Shown: piece by piece, positions 17,416-18,159 of the stretch
Layout of the letters: each line of letters starts with the position of its first letter
Numbering within the stretch: the first letter of the stretch is position 1
Source: Verrucomicrobiota bacterium
GTDB taxonomy: Bacteria; Verrucomicrobiota; Verrucomicrobiia; Opitutales; Oceanipulchritudinaceae
NCBI GenBank assembly: GCA_009908535.1
Contig: JAAAOD010000144.1
Span: 1-18,159, forward strand
Direction: 5' to 3'
DNA: 18,159 nt
The notes under the pieces: model-generated
Seen by the model: the letters and a program-made list of their open reading frames with translations, nothing else
The model's database searches: none
What the model was told of the DNA's origin: nothing
Position numbers and translations under genes: made by a program

Positions 17416-18159
17416 CTACTTCATCCCGGCGTGAGCTGCCCCTGTAACCCCAATCCCTGCTCCCGTGCCCTTATAGACGTCGGGAAGGCGGGTCCATTGC
17501 TGCGATAATACATTGGGCATTGGATTTTCCGCTTTCCAAGCCTTTGACATAAACTGGTACCGATACGGATCGGAAAGGGCGTGCGTGGTAGGGCTTACAT
17601 AATTGCCATTGAATATTGACCGAGGCCCGCCAGCTCTAGCTGGAATCCAGTGAGAGAACTCTAGCCCTCTGCTGGCAGACCCAGCGGATTGGACTCCCTT
17701 TGCATACCCTGCTCCGACAGTTGCAACACTGATCAACACATCACCCACGATTCGTCCCTTCCCGCGAGACCCTGAGTTCCATGTAGTAGACAGCGACTCG
17801 CTTATCGCACGGTACGTCTGAACCGGATGAGCCGCAGCATTCGCCAGGTTTGTTACCGTATCAATAGGATGCCGAACAATCTGATACAAGCCTGTGACGG
17901 TTCCTACTGCAGCATCACCATATCCCGCGAAAACCTGCCCGACCTCCCTTCCATAATCGGACCAGCTGTCGAATCCGAATGGTGCGAGTCCATCTGGATC
18001 CGCAAACCTAATCGGGTTTCCACCGGCATACCCATACCAGTTCATGCCTCCGGCGAACCGGATCGGATCGGCGTTGATAAAGCGGCGGAGCTCCGGGGAG
18101 TAGTAACGCGCGCGCATGTGGAGGAGGCCGTTCACATCGGTCTGGACTCCGTAAGCCCC
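17416..18159 (-). CDS. Rhs protein, 3' end with toxin tip 2 (partial)
   Basis: The frame is open to the right window edge, so only the last 247 codons are seen. It starts inside the core (GAYGVQTDVNGLLHMRARYY), passes PELRRFINADPIRFAGG and NWYGYAGGNPIRFADPDG, and then switches to a tip unrelated to that of the other cassette. A pre-toxin segment (FAGYGDAAVGTVTGLYQIVR, with HPIDTVTNLANAAAHPVQTY) precedes the tip. The tip has SHWIPARAGGPRSIFNGNYV and THALSDPYRYQF, with His, Asn and Asp residues that could form an active site. I recall similar SHWIP...NGNYV...DPYRY ends in other Rhs proteins, without a known activity. Its N-terminal delivery domains would lie beyond the window. The immunity gene follows 3 bp later. 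Confidence 0.85.
   Translation of the reverse strand, partial: GAYGVQTDVNGLLHMRARYYSPELRRFINADPIRFAGGMNWYGYAGGNPIRFADPDGLAPFGFDSWSDYGREVGQVFAGYGDAAVGTVTGLYQIVRHPIDTVTNLANAAAHPVQTYRAISESLSTTWNSGSRGKGRIVGDVLISVATVGAGYAKGVQSAGSASRGLEFSHWIPARAGGPRSIFNGNYVSPTTHALSDPYRYQFMSKAWKAENPMPNVLSQQWTRLPDVYKGTGAGIGVTGAAHAGMK
18015..18159 (-). repeat. 145-bp Rhs core repeat, copy B (cut by window edge)
   Basis: This is the partner of copy A at 15341-15485, with a constant offset of 2674 bp and six mismatches counted by eye. Identity continues to the last base of the window. Confidence 0.9.

Overview
The window looks like a chromosomal segment of a GC-rich Gram-negative polysaccharide degrader. A member of the Verrucomicrobiota, class Opitutae, is the best guess. 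This is inferred from the mix of genes (secreted multi-domain glycosidase with CBM6 modules, GH94 phosphorylase, DUF4197 lipoprotein, Rhs proteins, a signal-peptide DNA ligase) and from intergenic REP-like AAGGGGTC repeats. No rRNA, tRNA, CRISPR array or intact insertion sequence was seen.

Layout. Bases 1-100 hold a perfect 54-bp palindrome, followed by a plus-strand NAD-dependent DNA ligase (140-1924) that carries a signal peptide and lacks a BRCT domain. Converging on it from the minus strand is a three-gene operon: a 128-aa unknown protein, a Fur-family repressor and a 54-aa two-helix membrane protein. A Fur-box-like sequence precedes the operon. Upstream of it lie a 65-aa four-cysteine protein with its own terminator and an atypical nucleoside hydrolase. 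Bases 4616-7471 (minus) encode a large secreted glycosidase-like protein with two CBM6 domains and a three-repeat beta-trefoil, ending at a strong terminator. An alpha/beta hydrolase (8127-8945) and a GH94 disaccharide phosphorylase (9738-12128) follow, both minus and separated by long gene-poor stretches. A DUF4197 lipoprotein (12665-13459) is on the plus strand.

The last 4.4 kb is an accessory island on the minus strand. It starts, in transcription order, with the 3' end of an Rhs gene entering from the right window edge, followed 3 bp later by a candidate immunity gene. Next is a structured junction, then a second, 5'-truncated Rhs cassette with a different toxin tip, followed 5 bp later by a second candidate immunity gene. 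A 19-bp relic of Rhs core sequence sits directly after that gene, and beyond it are the N- and C-terminal relics of an internally deleted transposase. This is the arrangement expected of an Rhs tip-exchange (toxin/immunity) array, and it is the most interesting system here. Neither toxin tip nor immunity protein could be assigned to a characterised family with confidence.

How the genes may work together: the secreted glycosidase could release oligosaccharides outside the cytoplasm, and the GH94 enzyme could phosphorolyse imported disaccharides in the cytoplasm. No transporter lies between them, so this link is only inference.
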